IMG/VR virus record: IMGVR_UViG_3300033979_000147
Coordinates: 1-22,060 of that record
DNA length: 22,060 nt
Strand: one strand, 5' to 3'
Source: a virus
In this document: positions 1 through 7,933 of the stretch, piece by piece
Numbering within the stretch: position 1 is the first letter of the stretch
How the letters are laid out: each line of letters opens with the position of its first letter
Made by a program: the position numbers and the translations under genes
Notes under the pieces: generated by a model
Database searches by the model: none
The model's input: the letters and a program-made list of their open reading frames with translations, nothing else
What the model was told of the DNA's origin: nothing

Positions 1-2
1 CG

Positions 3-137
3 CAAACCCGCGTAATTTGGCGTCGGCTTGGCGCAACACTCAAGTCGCGCGATCGCGTATACGAAGTATCTGCCGCCGATCCAATGGTGACGGCGATTAT
101 GGGCGCTGAACTTAGGATAGCGGGAACCAGTGCCTAA
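3..137 (+). CDS. C-terminal fragment of a virion protein, P22 gp10-like (packaged DNA stabilisation/tail accessory)
   Basis: The first 44 codons in frame 3 are open up to a TAA at 135-137, and the gene continues off the left edge. The fragment contains RVIWRRLG, followed by SRDRVYEVSAADP and VTAIMGAEL. This tail resembles C termini of phage proteins annotated as packaged DNA stabilisation proteins of the P22 gp10 type, which sit at the head-tail junction; I recognise it by pattern only. It overlaps the next gene's GTG start by 8 bp, so the two are probably cotranslated within the same rightward late operon. Being a real coding tail is well supported by that overlap and the following gene order; the family name is tentative. 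Confidence 0.5.
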   Translation, partial: QTRVIWRRLGATLKSRDRVYEVSAADPMVTAIMGAELRIAGTSA

Positions 138-834
138 CATCACTAACATCCCGGCGCCTCGCGTACCGTTCATTGACGAGCGGACGGGCCTCATTTCGCG
201 CGAATGGTTTAGGTTTCTCAACAACCAATTCACGCTGACAGGCAGCGGCACAACGCAGATCACGACGGCGGACCTTGAGCTGACCCCGGCGTTGGCGGCT
301 ACGGTAGAAGATGCCGTGCCGGTGCTGGAGTCGGAGATACAGGCGCTTAAACTGATGCCCCGGTATCCCGAACCGAATGTGGTAAATTTTGGGTCGTTTT
401 TCTCAACGCAGACGCAAGCAGCGACGACGATTAACACGGCCAAAGCTATCACGTACAACAACGCCGACACGGCGTATGGCGTCTACCGTGATCCAGCGGA
501 CAACAGCAAAATCAAAGTCTCGCGGCCCGCCATCTACAACGTGCAGTTTTCCATTCAGGTGGACAAGACTTCGGGCGGCACGGGTAAGTTTTATATTTGG
601 CCGGCTATCAACGGCACGGCGGTTGCTAACTCGGCCTCGTTAATTCAAATTCAAGGCAACAACGCCGAAATCTTCTCGGCTGCAAACTATTTCTTGCCGC
701 TATCCAACGGCGACTATTTTCAGCTATATTTTTCCGTTGACGATCTTAGCGTGCAGTTGCAGCATTTTGCGGCGGCTTCCCCGGTGCCAGCAATTCCATC
801 CATCATATTGACCGTTATGCAGGTGTACGTATGA
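130..834 (+). CDS. Virion/tail-associated protein with a predicted beta-sandwich C-terminal domain
   Basis: A 234-residue protein starting at GTG, with AGGA about 12 nt upstream. Its N terminus carries PRVPFIDERTGLISREWFRFLN, a short motif I associate with phage tail-cluster proteins, followed by a Thr/Gly linker. From about residue 85 the alternation of short hydrophobic stretches (YNVQFSIQVDK, GKFYIWPAINGT, GDYFQLYFSVDD, IILTVMQVYV) looks like a jelly-roll of the C1q/TNF type often found in phage receptor-binding or decoration proteins. It overlaps the upstream gene by 8 bp and the downstream fibre gene by ATGA, which fits a baseplate or tail role. The fold call is inference from pattern; no function is established. 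Confidence 0.7.
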   Translation: MPNITNIPAPRVPFIDERTGLISREWFRFLNNQFTLTGSGTTQITTADLELTPALAATVEDAVPVLESEIQALKLMPRYPEPNVVNFGSFFSTQTQAATTINTAKAITYNNADTAYGVYRDPADNSKIKVSRPAIYNVQFSIQVDKTSGGTGKFYIWPAINGTAVANSASLIQIQGNNAEIFSAANYFLPLSNGDYFQLYFSVDDLSVQLQHFAAASPVPAIPSIILTVMQVYV

Positions 835-1631
835 GCGTATTTCTTTCTCCATTTGCCGGTGTCGGGGCGCAGTTTTTCGACAATAACGGCAACATCCTGT
901 CGGGCGGCAAGCTCTACACGTATGCAGCGGGTACGACTACGCCGCAGGCGACGTATACGAGTTCATCCGGCGCGACGCCGAACACGAATCCGATTGTCCT
1001 TAACGCGGCAGGCCGCACAGCGCAGCCAATTTGGCTGTCGCAGGGTGTGTCCTATAAGTTCGTCCTTCAAACCTCCGCAAATGTCACGATCGGCACGTAT
1101 GACGACGTGTCGGGCGTCAACGACTTTAGCGTGCAGGGTATTGAATGGGCCGACATTGCCGGTACGCCGGACACGCTGTCGGGCTACGGCATCACGGACG
1201 CTTACACCAAAGTGGCATCCGACGCCAAGTTCGCGCCGATTAACAACCCCACGTTTACGGGCAACGTCTTAATTCCCGATAACGCGCCGTCCAACACCAA
1301 CTACCCGGCGGGCTATCGTGACGCTCCGCAGAACAGCAAAACGACCAACTACACGCTGATTGCTTCGGATGCGGGCAAATCCATCCTAATGAACGGCAGC
1401 AGCGTGACGCTGACGATTCCGGCCAATGCGTCGGTTCCGTTCCCTGTCGGCACGGTATTTGTGGTGATTAACGTCAACGCGAGCGCGCTCTCGATTGCCA
1501 TTACGTCGGACACGCTGACGCTTGTGAACAGCACGACGACCGGCACGCGGACATTGGCCCAGAACGGTGTGGCGACTTGTATTAAGATCGGCGCGACCTC
1601 TTGGCTGATTAGCGGAGCAGGCTTGACCTAA
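831..1631 (+). CDS. Tail fibre/tailspike-like protein with head-binding-type N-terminal domain
   Basis: A 266-residue protein whose first ~95 residues (FAGVGAQFFDNNGNILSGG, then KLYTYAAGTTTPQATYT and NPIVLNAAGR) match the widespread phage tailspike head-binding pattern that joins a fibre to the tail. The middle holds NNPTFTGNV, a short phage-fibre repeat motif, and the last ~100 residues are Thr/Ser/Val-rich beta structure (SDAGKSILMNGSSVTLTIPA, then TGTRTLAQNGVATCIKIG) ending in ISGAGLT. The start overlaps the preceding stop as ATGA and the stop overlaps the next start as TAATG. No enzymatic depolymerase motif is visible, so it probably acts as a short fibre or an adaptor for the glycine-rich protein encoded next. 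Confidence 0.85.
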   Translation: MSVFLSPFAGVGAQFFDNNGNILSGGKLYTYAAGTTTPQATYTSSSGATPNTNPIVLNAAGRTAQPIWLSQGVSYKFVLQTSANVTIGTYDDVSGVNDFSVQGIEWADIAGTPDTLSGYGITDAYTKVASDAKFAPINNPTFTGNVLIPDNAPSNTNYPAGYRDAPQNSKTTNYTLIASDAGKSILMNGSSVTLTIPANASVPFPVGTVFVVINVNASALSIAITSDTLTLVNSTTTGTRTLAQNGVATCIKIGATSWLISGAGLT

Positions 1632-2263
1632 TGGGCGGCGCAACCCTAGCAGGCTTTGTCATAGGCACGACCGGCGGGTCCGGCGCGGGCGTCTATGATG
1701 CTACGGACCCCGGTTCAGGGTCGGTAACGATCCCGGCTTCGGCAACGGGCGTTACGATTGAAGTCTGGGGTGCGGGCGGCGGCGGTGGGTTTGGTTATTC
1801 TGGCTTTATCGCCCCCGGTGAGCCGGAGATATTCCCCGGCGGCGGTGGTGGCGGTGGCGGATACAGTAAAACCGTTTTGGTGCTAGGTGTAGGCGACCCC
1901 GGCAAAACGATCAATTTTATCGTCGGGGCGGGCGGCGCAGGAGGCACAGCGTTCTCGCCAACTGGCAACCCTGGTACGTTCTCCAACGTGTCAAGCGGCA
2001 CGTTTACGATTACGACCATGACGGCCAACCCCGGTAACGGCGGCGACTCAGGGCAATTTGCTCAGCAAGGCGCAGGTGGGTCAGCCTCTGGAGGCAACAC
2101 CACCAACACACCGGGTAACGGCGGCGCGTTCTTTACGCAGGCTGGAGCCGCAGGAATTGCCGGTGATGGGACGCTTACGGCGGGCGCGGGCGGTAACGGC
2201 GGATTCTTCTTCGACGGTGACGCAGGGCTTAATGGCCGCGTCCGCATGGTCTTTACGTTCTAA
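1631..2263 (+). CDS. Glycine-rich tail fibre tip/adhesin-like protein
   Basis: A 210-residue protein with long glycine tracts (GAGGGGGFG, GGGGGGGGYSK, GAGGAGGTAF, GAGGNGGFFFDGDAG) embedded in a beta-rich scaffold that starts with GSGSVTIPASATGVTIEVWG and ends GRVRMVFTF. This is the architecture of the phage Gly-rich domain proteins, whose polyglycine-II helix bundles form receptor-binding tips (known for S16 gp38-type adhesins; the link here is by analogy). Its position directly after the fibre, coupled by TAATG, suggests it forms or caps the distal tip. It is probably a host-range determinant. The precise domain family cannot be assigned by eye. Confidence 0.75.
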   Translation: MGGATLAGFVIGTTGGSGAGVYDATDPGSGSVTIPASATGVTIEVWGAGGGGGFGYSGFIAPGEPEIFPGGGGGGGGYSKTVLVLGVGDPGKTINFIVGAGGAGGTAFSPTGNPGTFSNVSSGTFTITTMTANPGNGGDSGQFAQQGAGGSASGGNTTNTPGNGGAFFTQAGAAGIAGDGTLTAGAGGNGGFFFDGDAGLNGRVRMVFTF

Positions 2264-2271
2264 GGTGACAC

Positions 2272-2607
2272 ATGGCAGTTAACGTACGAGTTTTGATTCC
2301 AGCCAAGATTGCCGAGTCTAGCCAGACGACGCAGTACAGCGCCTCTGGCGTGTCGGCCATCATCGACAAGTTTACGGCGACCAACTACGACACCACGGCG
2401 CGGACCATTTCGGTCAACCTTGTGACGCAGTTTGATAACGCCGGCAACCAGAACCTAATCATCAAAAGCAAGACCCTGCTGCCCTCAGAGACGTACACGT
2501 TCCCTGAGATTGTGGGCCATGTGCTTGCCCCCGGCGGGTCAATCTCAACGATCGCTTCGGCAGCGTCGGCGATCAACATCCGCGCTTCGGGGCGGGAGAT
2601 TTCGTGA
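2272..2607 (+). CDS. Small virion-associated protein, function unknown
   Basis: A 111-residue protein preceded by AAGGTGA 5-11 nt before the ATG. It consists mostly of predicted beta strands (VNVRVLIPAKI, ARTISVNLVTQF, NLIIKSKTLLPSETYTFPEI, INIRASGREIS) with no Cys and no membrane segment. The order FTATNYDTTARTISVNLV suggests a small beta-sandwich of the kind found in phage decoration or tail-completion proteins. It lies between the Gly-rich adhesin and a GNAT gene, with a GTGA overlap to the latter. I do not recognise a named family; a structural role is inferred from position and composition. Confidence 0.7.
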   Translation: MAVNVRVLIPAKIAESSQTTQYSASGVSAIIDKFTATNYDTTARTISVNLVTQFDNAGNQNLIIKSKTLLPSETYTFPEIVGHVLAPGGSISTIASAASAINIRASGREIS

Positions 2608-3062
2608 TCGTCCGTAACGCCATCGCTGAGGACTTGCCGCGCTACCTGCCACTCGCGCAGGCGTTCCATGCGGCGTCCCCCATGCACGGCGTTATACCGT
2701 TTGACGTGGATGGCTATTCAGACTTTTACTTACGCGCCATACACGACCCGTCAGTAGGCGTCTGGTTGGCCGAAGACGATGGCAAAATTATTGGCATCGC
2801 GGGCGCATTGTTCTACCCTATGTACTTCAGCCCGACCAATATGGTAGTGCAAGAGTTGTGGTGGTGGCTGACCCCCGAAGCACGGGGCAAAGGAGCCGGC
2901 CAAGCCATGTACGATACGATCGAATCGTGGGCAATCGCAAAAAACGCGACAGCACTTTTTATGATTGCCCTTGAAGATGACCGCGCAGGCAAGATGGCTA
3001 GCCTGTATGCACGAAAAGGGTTTCGTCCTATGGAACGCACGTATATGAGAGAGGTGGCGTAA
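2604..3062 (+). CDS. GNAT-family N-acetyltransferase
   Basis: A 152-residue protein with the GNAT fold: the strand leading into acetyl-CoA motif A reads VVQELWWWLTPEARGKGAG, with the R/Q-x-x-G-x-G/A pyrophosphate loop RGKGAG at residues 94-99, followed by helix QAMYDTIESWA. A second segment LYARKGFRPMERTYMRE is the usual C-terminal motif B region. The enzyme would transfer an acetyl group from acetyl-CoA to an amine; the substrate is unknown. The GTG start overlaps the preceding TGA, and the stop overlaps the next ATG, so the gene is embedded in the virion cluster rather than in an early operon. It could modify a virion or a host protein late in infection. Confidence 0.88.
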   Translation: MIVRNAIAEDLPRYLPLAQAFHAASPMHGVIPFDVDGYSDFYLRAIHDPSVGVWLAEDDGKIIGIAGALFYPMYFSPTNMVVQELWWWLTPEARGKGAGQAMYDTIESWAIAKNATALFMIALEDDRAGKMASLYARKGFRPMERTYMREVA

Positions 3063-3835
3063 TGGCCATTGGAACCGCAGCAGCAATCCTTGGCAGCGCC
3101 GTTATCGGCGGTGCCGTCGCGTCGCGGGGGGCCAGCAAGGCCGCCAAAGCGCAAACTCAAGCCGCCGATCAAGCGGCACAACTTCAGCGCGAGACGTTTG
3201 AACGGCAGGTAGAGCTTCAGGAGCCGTTCCGTCAATCAGGCATGGCCGCACAGAACGAGCTGATGCGCATGTTAGGCATTGGCGGCGAGCCCGGCACACC
3301 CGGCTACGGGTCAATCGGCGCGCCGTTTACGGCGGCGCAAATGGAAGCCGATCCCGGCTATGCGTTCCGTCTGGCCGAAGGTGAGAAGGCGCTGGAGCGT
3401 ATGCAGTCGGCGCGGGGCCAATACCTTGGCGGCGGCGCTATCCGCGCTGGTGTGCGGTATGGGCAAGATATGGGCTCGCAAGAGTACATGAATGCCTTTA
3501 ATCGCGCACAGGCGCTGATGGGCACGCGCCTTGGCGCGCTCGGCAGCCTCTACGGCGGCGGTCTGGCGACGGCGCAGCAGGTCGCAGGACAGGCCGGCCA
3601 AATGGGCTCTAACATCGGCAATCTGATGATGGGCGCCGGGCAGGCTCGCGCGTCGGGCTACCTTGGGCAGTCAAACGCACTGGCGCAGGCGCTTGGGCAG
3701 GCGGCTACAGGCTACGGCCTCTATCGAGGCGGATACTTTGGCCCGACTGGCGGCACGCCGGGCGGCGGGCAGAATTTGGGCCCGTATGGTGGCTCTGCCA
3801 TACCGTACACCGGCCAATACGGCACGGGGGGTTAA
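3062..3835 (+). CDS. Internal virion/DNA ejection protein (DNA transfer protein-like)
   Basis: A 257-residue Ala/Gly/Gln-rich protein. Residues 1-25 (MAIGTAAAILGSAVIGGAVA, then SRGA) form a hydrophobic helix, and residues ~28-70 are a Gln/Ala coiled coil (SKAAKAQTQAADQAAQLQRE). It ends with a long Gly-rich low-complexity tail (GLYRGGYFGPTGGTPGGGQN). Phage proteins with this layout are commonly annotated as DNA transfer or injection proteins; they are packaged in the head and ejected to line the DNA channel through the envelope. The two following genes have related character, giving a three-protein set like P22 gp7/gp20/gp16. The role is inferred from composition and position. Confidence 0.65.
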   Translation: MAIGTAAAILGSAVIGGAVASRGASKAAKAQTQAADQAAQLQRETFERQVELQEPFRQSGMAAQNELMRMLGIGGEPGTPGYGSIGAPFTAAQMEADPGYAFRLAEGEKALERMQSARGQYLGGGAIRAGVRYGQDMGSQEYMNAFNRAQALMGTRLGALGSLYGGGLATAQQVAGQAGQMGSNIGNLMMGAGQARASGYLGQSNALAQALGQAATGYGLYRGGYFGPTGGTPGGGQNLGPYGGSAIPYTGQYGTGG

Positions 3836-3838
3836 GTC

Positions 3839-5065
3839 ATGGCAGTCATTGGTGCAACTCAGTTAGAGCCCGTCAACGTCCTTGGCCAGTACGTGCAAGG
3901 CCTAGAAGCGGGTCGTGCAGCGACTCGACAGCGCGCGGCGGATCAAGCCGCTATGTTGGAGGCCCAGCGCGCAGCCGAACTGCGCAACTTTCTTGCCGCT
4001 ACGCCTGATTTGACCACGGTTGAGGCGCAGAACCAGCTTATGCGATTTGGCAAGCCTGGCGCCGAAATGGCTGCCTCGTTTGCTGACATCGCAGGCAAGC
4101 GCGCTACGGCAGAGAAAACGGGTATGGAAGTTCGCGGCCTTGAAGCCAAATTGGCCGACGAAAATTATGGCCGATTCCAAAAGACGTTGGGCGATCTAGC
4201 GTATAGCGAAGCGCCCCCAACCAAAGATCAAGTGCTTGACCAGTTAGACTTTATGATCGCGCAAGGCACCATCGTGCCGCAGTTCCGCGATTATGCGGCT
4301 AACTCGTTGCCGGACGATCCCGTGCAGCTTCAGGCCGCGCTGCGTGGTCAGTTTCTGTCGCAGATTCCGCCGGCTGAACGGGCCAAGCTGTTCATACCTA
4401 TGTCGGCTGCGGTTGAGGCGCAGAAGGCTCGCATCGCTGGCGCGGGCGCGGCGCGCACCACGGTTAACTTGCCGCCTGCCGGCAAGAAGTTCAGCGAAAC
4501 GCTGGGCGAAACCGCAGGCAAGCGTTTGGATGACTTCCGCACTAAAGCAGAGTCGGCGGTGTCTTCGCTGCAAAACTCTGAGCAGCTTGCGCCGTTGCTC
4601 AACGATCCGAAGTTTATTTCGGGCACGTTGGCTAACGCGCGTCTGGCTGTTGCTAAGGCTGTGGGTATTGACGTGTCGGCGACGGAAGCTTACTTCGCGG
4701 GCGTTGGCCAGCAGGTTGCCGAGCGCATCACGGCGTTTGGTGCCGGTACGGGCCTTTCGGATGCTGACCGTGAGTTTGCTAAGAAGATCGCGGCAGGCGA
4801 AGAAACGCTGTCGGTCGAGTCCATCCGACGCATCATCCGCATCAATAACGAGTCGGCTGAAAACGTCATCAATCGCTACAACAAAGAACGCGATATGCTG
4901 GCTAAGAAAGAGCCTGAAGTGCTGGACTATTATCCCGAAGTTAAGTTTGAAAAGCGCGCGGCGGCGCGGTTATCGCCGGCAGATCAGGAAGCGCTTAATT
5001 GGGCTAACTCCAACCCGAACGACCCGCGCGCGGCGCAAATCAAGCAGCGACTTGGAGCACGTTAA
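3839..5065 (+). CDS. Internal virion/DNA ejection protein, 408 residues
   Basis: A largely helical, Ala-rich protein starting 3 nt after the previous stop. The N terminus GATQLEPVNVLGQYVQGLEA resembles the start of many phage ejection proteins, followed by a long coiled coil (RAATRQRAADQAAMLEAQRA). The centre includes SETLGETAGKRLDDFRTKAE, and the C terminus carries SPADQEALNWANSNPNDPRA, a short motif often seen at the ends of phage internal proteins. There is no signal peptide or catalytic motif. Placed as the second of three consecutive ejection-type genes. Family assignment is inference; the reading frame is well supported by length and tight spacing. Confidence 0.65.
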   Translation: MAVIGATQLEPVNVLGQYVQGLEAGRAATRQRAADQAAMLEAQRAAELRNFLAATPDLTTVEAQNQLMRFGKPGAEMAASFADIAGKRATAEKTGMEVRGLEAKLADENYGRFQKTLGDLAYSEAPPTKDQVLDQLDFMIAQGTIVPQFRDYAANSLPDDPVQLQAALRGQFLSQIPPAERAKLFIPMSAAVEAQKARIAGAGAARTTVNLPPAGKKFSETLGETAGKRLDDFRTKAESAVSSLQNSEQLAPLLNDPKFISGTLANARLAVAKAVGIDVSATEAYFAGVGQQVAERITAFGAGTGLSDADREFAKKIAAGEETLSVESIRRIIRINNESAENVINRYNKERDMLAKKEPEVLDYYPEVKFEKRAAARLSPADQEALNWANSNPNDPRAAQIKQRLGAR

Positions 5066-5067
5066 CT

Positions 5068-6975
5068 ATGGCCTTTGATCCAGACGCGTATCTGGCGCAA
5101 AAGAAGCCATCTACCGCACCGGCGTTTGACCCCGATGCGTACTTGGCTCAACAGCGTCAGGATGTCATGCCGACCGGGCGCACATGGTCGCAGGTCGGAC
5201 GAGAAGCCATTAGCAACATTCCCGAAAGCGGGATGCAAATGCTTAAAGGCTTGTACACGGCAGTCACGCGTCCGCGCGAGACGCTAGAAGAACTCGGCGA
5301 AGTGTTGACCGGCGCGTATGCTCGGTTCATCCCGCAAGAGTGGATGGCGCGACCCGACAAGGCTGCGGAGTTTATTGCAAAAGCCGATGCAGTCGGCGGT
5401 GTCTACCGCGACCGTTACGGCAGCGTTGAGGCGCTCAAAAACACCATTGCTACGGACCCCGTTGGCTTCGCCGCCGACGTGTCCACGCTAGCGGGCGCAG
5501 GTGCCGTCACGGCTCCTGGGCGCACGGGACAGGTGCTTGGCACGGTCTCTCGCGTCACTGACCCCACCCGAGTCGTTACGGCGCCGGTGGCCGTTGCTGG
5601 CCGTGCTGGTGTTAACGCGCTGGAACGCGCAGCAATCGGTGGTAAGGCCAACGTGCTACTTGAAGCCGCTGAAGGCCGCGCGCCGGAGATCATCAACGCG
5701 CTGCGTCAGCAGCCTGAGATCGTACCGGGCGCCATACCGACGGCTGGCGAAGCCGCAGCGCCTGTAGGCGCAACGCGCTTCGCGGCGCTGCAAGAGTCGG
5801 CAGAGAAGATTCTACCCTCGCAGTACATGGCCCGTCGCCAGCAGCAGGATGCGGCTCGCGCGGCCTCTATCCGCGAGGTGGGCGGCACGCCGCTCCAGCT
5901 TGAGACGGCTAAGAAAATCCGCGACGCCACGGCTAAGACCAACTACGGCACGGCAGGCAAGCAGCTCGTAGACGTGGACGATGTGTTCCGCGACCTGCTG
6001 TCGCGCCCGTCTATGGACAAGGTGATGGCGCGTGCAGCAAATCTTGCCGCCGAGCGCAAGCAGCCGTTTGTGATCGGCAAAGACATGCCCGAGCAGCGCA
6101 TCCCGTCGTCCATTCTTGGCCCCGGCGGCGTGCCTGCGCGCGAGGTAGTTGTTCCGGCTCAGGTCGCGCAGTACCCGGTGCAGAGCTTGCACCACGTCAA
6201 GATGGCTTTTGACGACATGATTCGTGACCCCGCGACGTTTGGTATCGGCAAGTCCGAAGCCGCTGCGATCGCAGGCACTCGCGCGGAGTTTTTGAATTGG
6301 CTGGAAGGCAAGGCAAGCAGTTACAAGGGCGCCCGCGAGACGTTCGCACGTCAGAGCGGCCCGATCAACCAGATGGAAGTCGGTCAGTACCTTGAGAGCA
6401 AGTTGACCTCAGCGCTGCAAGGCGAGCAGAAGCTCCGCCCGGCAGCGTTTGCGGGTGCGGTTGAAGCTGCGCCGCAGACGATTCAGCGCGCTACCGTGGG
6501 TGCGCCGCGCTATGAAAAGCTCTCCGACGTGTTAACGCCGGGGCAGGTCAAGATCGTTGAGGACATCCGCAAAGACTTGGCGCGCCAGGCGCTCTACCGC
6601 GAGCAAGCTCGCGCGGCACGCCCGGCTGGCCCCAGTGCTGAGACGGCTGGCACGCAGCTCTTGGTCGAGGCGGCAGGTGGCGTAACGATGCCGACGTTGC
6701 TTAACCGCGTCACGACTGTGGCCAACGCGATCCTAAAGCGCTTGGCTGGCAAGATTGACCGCAAGCTCGCTATCGAAATTGCCACTGACATGCTGCAACC
6801 CGAAACCGCTGCGCTCGCCCTTGAGGCTGCGCAACGTCGCGCAGGGGCAGTACAAGGCGCCACTGGCGCTATCCGTGCAACAGGCGCCGCAGCGCAGCGC
6901 GCAGCAGCCCCGGCGGTTGTGGTGACGAACGCACTCGCGGGCGCTGAAGCCCGTCAAAACCAACTTGCTCAGTAA
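5068..6975 (+). CDS. Large internal virion/DNA ejection protein with duplicated FDPDAYLAQ N-terminal motif
   Basis: A 635-residue protein, the largest of the virion set. Residues 2-11 and 19-28 repeat AFDPDAYLAQ exactly, separated by KKPSTAP; such FDPDxYLA motifs recur at the N termini of phage ejection proteins. The region around residues 40-110 (NIPESGMQMLKGLYTAVTRP, then EWMARPDKAAEFIA) is helical, and the rest is a long Ala-rich helical body. There is no lysozyme or lytic transglycosylase signature. It starts 2 nt after the previous stop and ends the virion block, 10 nt before the holin candidate's ATG. Probably the membrane-spanning or DNA-channel component of the ejectosome; this is inferred from position, size and composition. 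Confidence 0.65.
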   Translation: MAFDPDAYLAQKKPSTAPAFDPDAYLAQQRQDVMPTGRTWSQVGREAISNIPESGMQMLKGLYTAVTRPRETLEELGEVLTGAYARFIPQEWMARPDKAAEFIAKADAVGGVYRDRYGSVEALKNTIATDPVGFAADVSTLAGAGAVTAPGRTGQVLGTVSRVTDPTRVVTAPVAVAGRAGVNALERAAIGGKANVLLEAAEGRAPEIINALRQQPEIVPGAIPTAGEAAAPVGATRFAALQESAEKILPSQYMARRQQQDAARAASIREVGGTPLQLETAKKIRDATAKTNYGTAGKQLVDVDDVFRDLLSRPSMDKVMARAANLAAERKQPFVIGKDMPEQRIPSSILGPGGVPAREVVVPAQVAQYPVQSLHHVKMAFDDMIRDPATFGIGKSEAAAIAGTRAEFLNWLEGKASSYKGARETFARQSGPINQMEVGQYLESKLTSALQGEQKLRPAAFAGAVEAAPQTIQRATVGAPRYEKLSDVLTPGQVKIVEDIRKDLARQALYREQARAARPAGPSAETAGTQLLVEAAGGVTMPTLLNRVTTVANAILKRLAGKIDRKLAIEIATDMLQPETAALALEAAQRRAGAVQGATGAIRATGAAAQRAAAPAVVVTNALAGAEARQNQLAQ

Positions 6976-6985
6976 GGAGACGACT

Positions 6986-7192
6986 ATGCCCCCGTCAATC
7001 AAAGGTGCGCTTAAATCCAAAACGGTGTGGTGGAACGTCATGCTGGCGCTGCTCGCTAGCATCGAAATGTTCGCTGGGCACCTGACGACGTTGTTCGGTC
7101 AAGACGTTGCGGCGTCGATTTTGCTGGTTGGTGCGGTCACGAACCTGGTGCTGCGTACGATTACGACGCAGGCGCTTGCGGATAAGAAGTGA
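6986..7192 (+). CDS. Holin-like small membrane protein
   Basis: A 68-residue protein. I chose the ATG at 6986 because AAGGAG at 6974-6979 lies 6 nt upstream; an in-frame upstream start at 6965 would overlap the previous gene and lacks such a site. Residues 14-33 (KTVWWNVMLALLASIEMFAG) and 40-58 (DVAASILLVGAVTNLVLRTI) are hydrophobic segments, giving a two-TM layout with a basic tail (ADKK), as in class II holins. It opens a lysis cassette with endolysin and spanins, so it probably forms the inner-membrane lesion that triggers lysis. A GTGA overlap couples it to the next gene. Confidence 0.65.
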   Translation: MPPSIKGALKSKTVWWNVMLALLASIEMFAGHLTTLFGQDVAASILLVGAVTNLVLRTITTQALADKK

Positions 7193-7368
7193 CGGTCGAA
7201 ACCAAGGACTTGCGCCTACTGAAGACGGACTACGGCCACAAGATCAAGGCCGTTGCCGACCGGGTAGCAAGGTTAGAGAAACGAATTGATTGGGTCGAAA
7301 AGCTGCTGTGGCTGTCGGCGGGAGCGCTGATTAGCTGGCTTGTCACCCTAGTGCTACGGAGCGTGTGA
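7189..7368 (+). CDS. Small coiled-coil protein with C-terminal membrane anchor (XhlA-like)
   Basis: A 59-residue gene starting at GTG 7189, which overlaps the holin candidate's TGA (GTGA), and ending at TGA 7366-7368. The N-terminal half is charged and helical (DYGHKIKAVADRVARLEKRI) and the last ~25 residues are hydrophobic (WVEKLLWLSAGALISWLVTL) ending in LRSV. This coiled coil plus C-terminal TM layout is that of XhlA-type lysis accessory proteins. Its stop overlaps the following ATG by 1 bp. Coding status is supported by start-stop coupling on both sides; the lysis role is inferred from context. Confidence 0.6.
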   Translation: MTVETKDLRLLKTDYGHKIKAVADRVARLEKRIDWVEKLLWLSAGALISWLVTLVLRSV

Positions 7369-7595
7369 TGGATGACGGGCAGATTCTCTTTAACATCATC
7401 ATAGGAATCGCTGGCTTGTTTGGCGGGTGGATTCTCAACAACATTAGCCGCAGCATCGAACGACTGGATCGTGACGTGCGCGCTATGCCGTTGACGTATG
7501 TGACCCGTGCCGACTATCGCGCTGACATCGACGAAATCAAAACGATGCTTATGCGCATAAACGACAAGCTAGACGCCAAAGCTGACAAGCCGTGA
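7368..7595 (+). CDS. Small membrane protein with C-terminal coiled coil, lysis accessory
   Basis: A 75-residue protein starting at ATG 7368 within a TGATG overlap; a GTG one codon earlier is possible. Residues 4-24 (GQILFNIIIGIAGLFGGWIL) are a single TM segment, followed by NNISRSIERLDRDVRAM and a C-terminal helix (DIDEIKTMLMRINDKLDAK). The topology mirrors the preceding gene in reverse, with the TM at the N terminus here. Together they could be an antiholin, a second holin subunit or a membrane anchor for lysis proteins. A GTGA overlap joins it to the endolysin. No named family is assigned. Confidence 0.6.
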   Translation: MDDGQILFNIIIGIAGLFGGWILNNISRSIERLDRDVRAMPLTYVTRADYRADIDEIKTMLMRINDKLDAKADKP

Positions 7596-7933
7596 CGTTA
7601 GGCCAAAAGCAACGTGTGTTCGCCCGTCTGGTGGCCAAACTGATTGAGAAGGCTTACGAGCTGGGCTATGAGGTCTCACTAGGCGACGCCTATAGAGACC
7701 CCAGGGTCCACGGCGCTTTGGGCGTACGCAAGTCTTATAGCCATCCGAATAGCGCCCATAAGGTGCGCTTGGCCATTGACCTAAACCTGTTCCGAAACGG
7801 AGAGTTTCTGGAACAGTCCGAGGATCACCGTCCACTAGGCGAATGGTGGGAGCAGCAGCACCCGCTTGCGCGCTGGGGCGGACGGTTCGACGACGGCAAT
7901 CACTACTCTTTTGAACACAATGGTGTAAAGTAG
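7592..7933 (+). CDS. Endolysin, M15-family L-Ala-D-Glu/D-Ala-D-Ala-type peptidase
   Basis: A 113-residue protein with the zinc-peptidase signature of family M15 (VanY/T5 endolysin type): SAHKVRLAID places ligands H56 and D63 in the HxxxxxxD motif, and DDGNHYSFEH supplies the third ligand H104, preceded by RWGGRF. It would cut the peptide stem of peptidoglycan in the periplasm. There is no signal peptide, so it depends on the upstream holin for export. The GTG start overlaps the preceding stop as GTGA and the stop overlaps the Rz start as TAGTG. Length fits compact phage M15 endolysins. Confidence 0.9.
   Translation: MTLGQKQRVFARLVAKLIEKAYELGYEVSLGDAYRDPRVHGALGVRKSYSHPNSAHKVRLAIDLNLFRNGEFLEQSEDHRPLGEWWEQQHPLARWGGRFDDGNHYSFEHNGVK

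Noticed and set aside
4293-5078. 261-residue rightward frame inside the 408-residue ejection protein gene
   Set aside because: Arg/Ser/Leu-rich product typical of a shifted frame; the other frame fits operon spacing and protein composition.
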